Shown here piece after piece: positions 62,901 through 64,000 of a stretch of DNA of 64,000 nt. The first letter of the stretch is position 1, and the number at the start of each line of letters is the position of its first letter. The stretch is taken from the NCBI GenBank assembly GCA_035048485.1, contig CM068587.1, positions 36,188,316 to 36,252,315 of the forward strand, given 5' to 3'. The position numbers and the translations under genes are program-made. Below the pieces are notes generated by a model that saw nothing but the letters and a program-made list of their open reading frames with translations, did no database searches and was not told the origin of the DNA. Source of the stretch: Pteria penguin. Its lineage: Eukaryota > Mollusca > Bivalvia > Pterioida > Pteriidae.

Positions 62901-64000
62901 TTTATATCAACTTTTTTTCTTTGAATGCTGCATTTTCTTTTCAAATAATTCAATATGAAAATATAATATATTTATATAGATAAATCAAAAACGTATATAA
63001 TTGTCTTTCTTTGATTTTATTGGGCAGATGTTGTTATCTCACGAAAAACTGAAATTCTTCCCAATGTCTAATGTGGAATATAGATATAGATTCTCCGTAT
63101 CTTAACATACCACAAGTGTATTCATTCACAAATTGAACCTCTACATAACTACCACTTGTTCATTCACAAAGACATTGGTGTATCTTTCATTCAATTTTCC
63201 CAGTATGCTTCATATTGTAATGTCTTTTTGCGTTTTGATTATGCTGTTGCCTGTGTTTTAGACCTGAATGATTCTCACTTTTTCCCATAATCAATGATAT
63301 GAAAGAAGTCTGCACTAAGTGAACTATATGTTAACTGATGCAAAAAAGTGTACATCTGTACTAAGCTACTTAAAAAACTAAAACTTATAAATAAATGCAC
63401 AAGTATGATGTTTCAAATGTAAAGATGATGGATAATGAAACCAGAGGACATACAAAATCAGTGAAAATGAAAAACAAATGGAAAATAACAAATTATGTAT
63501 ACTTGAAGAGCATATGTGAACCCCTGTGATGGAGTGAGATCAGGTTAACATTTAAATGTTAACATTTGAAAATCATATTTAAACGTTTAAACTGTTAAAT
63601 GCAATGGTACATTGTTGTTAGTGCCATAGACACTTATTACTTTCGTATATTACACTTAAGTGATCATTTTCAAGTGTATTTACAGAGCAAAAAGTTATAT
63701 AAAAATTAAGATTTCGTCAACAGACTATACACAATATAGAAAGAGTTATTATACCCGAGTCTTATCTCTATTACATTTTTTGTTGATATGACATATAAAA
63801 CACCCCTTATCATCGTTACAATTAGATTTACATTAACGTCTCTGCAATAAATAAGTAAGTATTTCGTTTGCCATTTTAATGAAGAGTGGAAGCAAGATGC
63901 TGACTCAACTACATGACAGTGTCTATCCAAGACATAGTATAAAAGGACAGAAGATTTGAGTATAGAAAATACAGAAAGTTTCAAAGTTCAATAACATTCA
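59945..64000. other. No gene seen; two repeat fragments
   Basis: 61840-61881 is the tail of the 22437-type SINE (gagcgacgtaaaacacgaat followed by caac repeats). 63424-63546 repeats 56823-56945 almost exactly (gtgaaaatgaaaaacaaatg, cttgaagagcatatgtgaac, ccctgtgatggagtgagatc), i.e. another Penelope-like 3' fragment, cut at gatcagg. The rest is AT-rich with no exon that could be supported on splice sites or motifs. Confidence 0.5.

Noticed and set aside
63706..63984. 92-residue open frame on the minus strand at the right edge
   Set aside because: Starts without ATG, has no recognisable domain and no splice support; could be revisited with sequence beyond the window.

Overview
The window is animal nuclear DNA: AT-rich, intron-bearing, with short exons bounded by clear GT/AG (and some GC/AG) splice sites, AATAAA poly(A) signals and dense, decayed transposons. 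Its repeats (tRNA-derived SINEs ending in ATCA-type tails, permuted Penelope-like retroelements, Crypton-type recombinases, and a repeat containing 'gtgcaccagatgcgcatttc') point to a bivalve mollusc, most probably a mytilid mussel. That assignment rests on recall of repeat families, not on a search.

Layout. 0-10 kb is mobile-element debris: a C-type lectin exon with a broken duplicate, a Ty3/gypsy remnant, a Penelope-like fragment, a mariner with intact terminal repeats nested in a MITE, a spliced but broken Crypton-type tyrosine recombinase, and an inverted unoccupied copy of the MITE. 11.7-17.7 kb carries a complete four-exon gene for a small secreted protein of unknown family, with an antisense Penelope-like element in intron 1 and a MITE in intron 2. 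18-23 kb is mostly SINEs and repeats. 23.6-27.9 kb is a complete seven-exon gene for a secreted protein with an apple/PAN-like segment, a sushi domain and a C-terminal galactose-binding-like domain resembling that of FBXL4. 30.9-36.9 kb is a two-gene DNA transposon of the ISL2EU (PIF/Harbinger-related) type: a THAP/DDE transposase on + and a SAP-SWIM-YqaJ-PHD protein on -, both broken. 39.9-43.1 kb and 50.5-52.8 kb hold two paralogous three-exon genes for small secreted proteins that share an HRING/RW[KR]RSL C-terminal block. 55.9-56.7 kb holds a partial gene of unknown family, followed by a third Penelope-like copy (57.1-59.0 kb). The last 4 kb shows only MITE, SINE and Penelope fragments.

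How it fits together. The likely functional host genes are four or five short genes, most or all for secreted proteins, all on + and lying in a sea of elements. In the genes where a signal-peptide exon was found and followed by a mature-protein exon of the same type (11.7, 39.9 and 50.5 kb), the signal-peptide exon ends in phase 1. The paralogous pair at 39.9 and 50.5 kb, cysteine-free after the signal peptide and cationic and amphipathic at the C-terminus, is the best candidate for something undescribed. All homology statements come from reading motifs; no database search was made.
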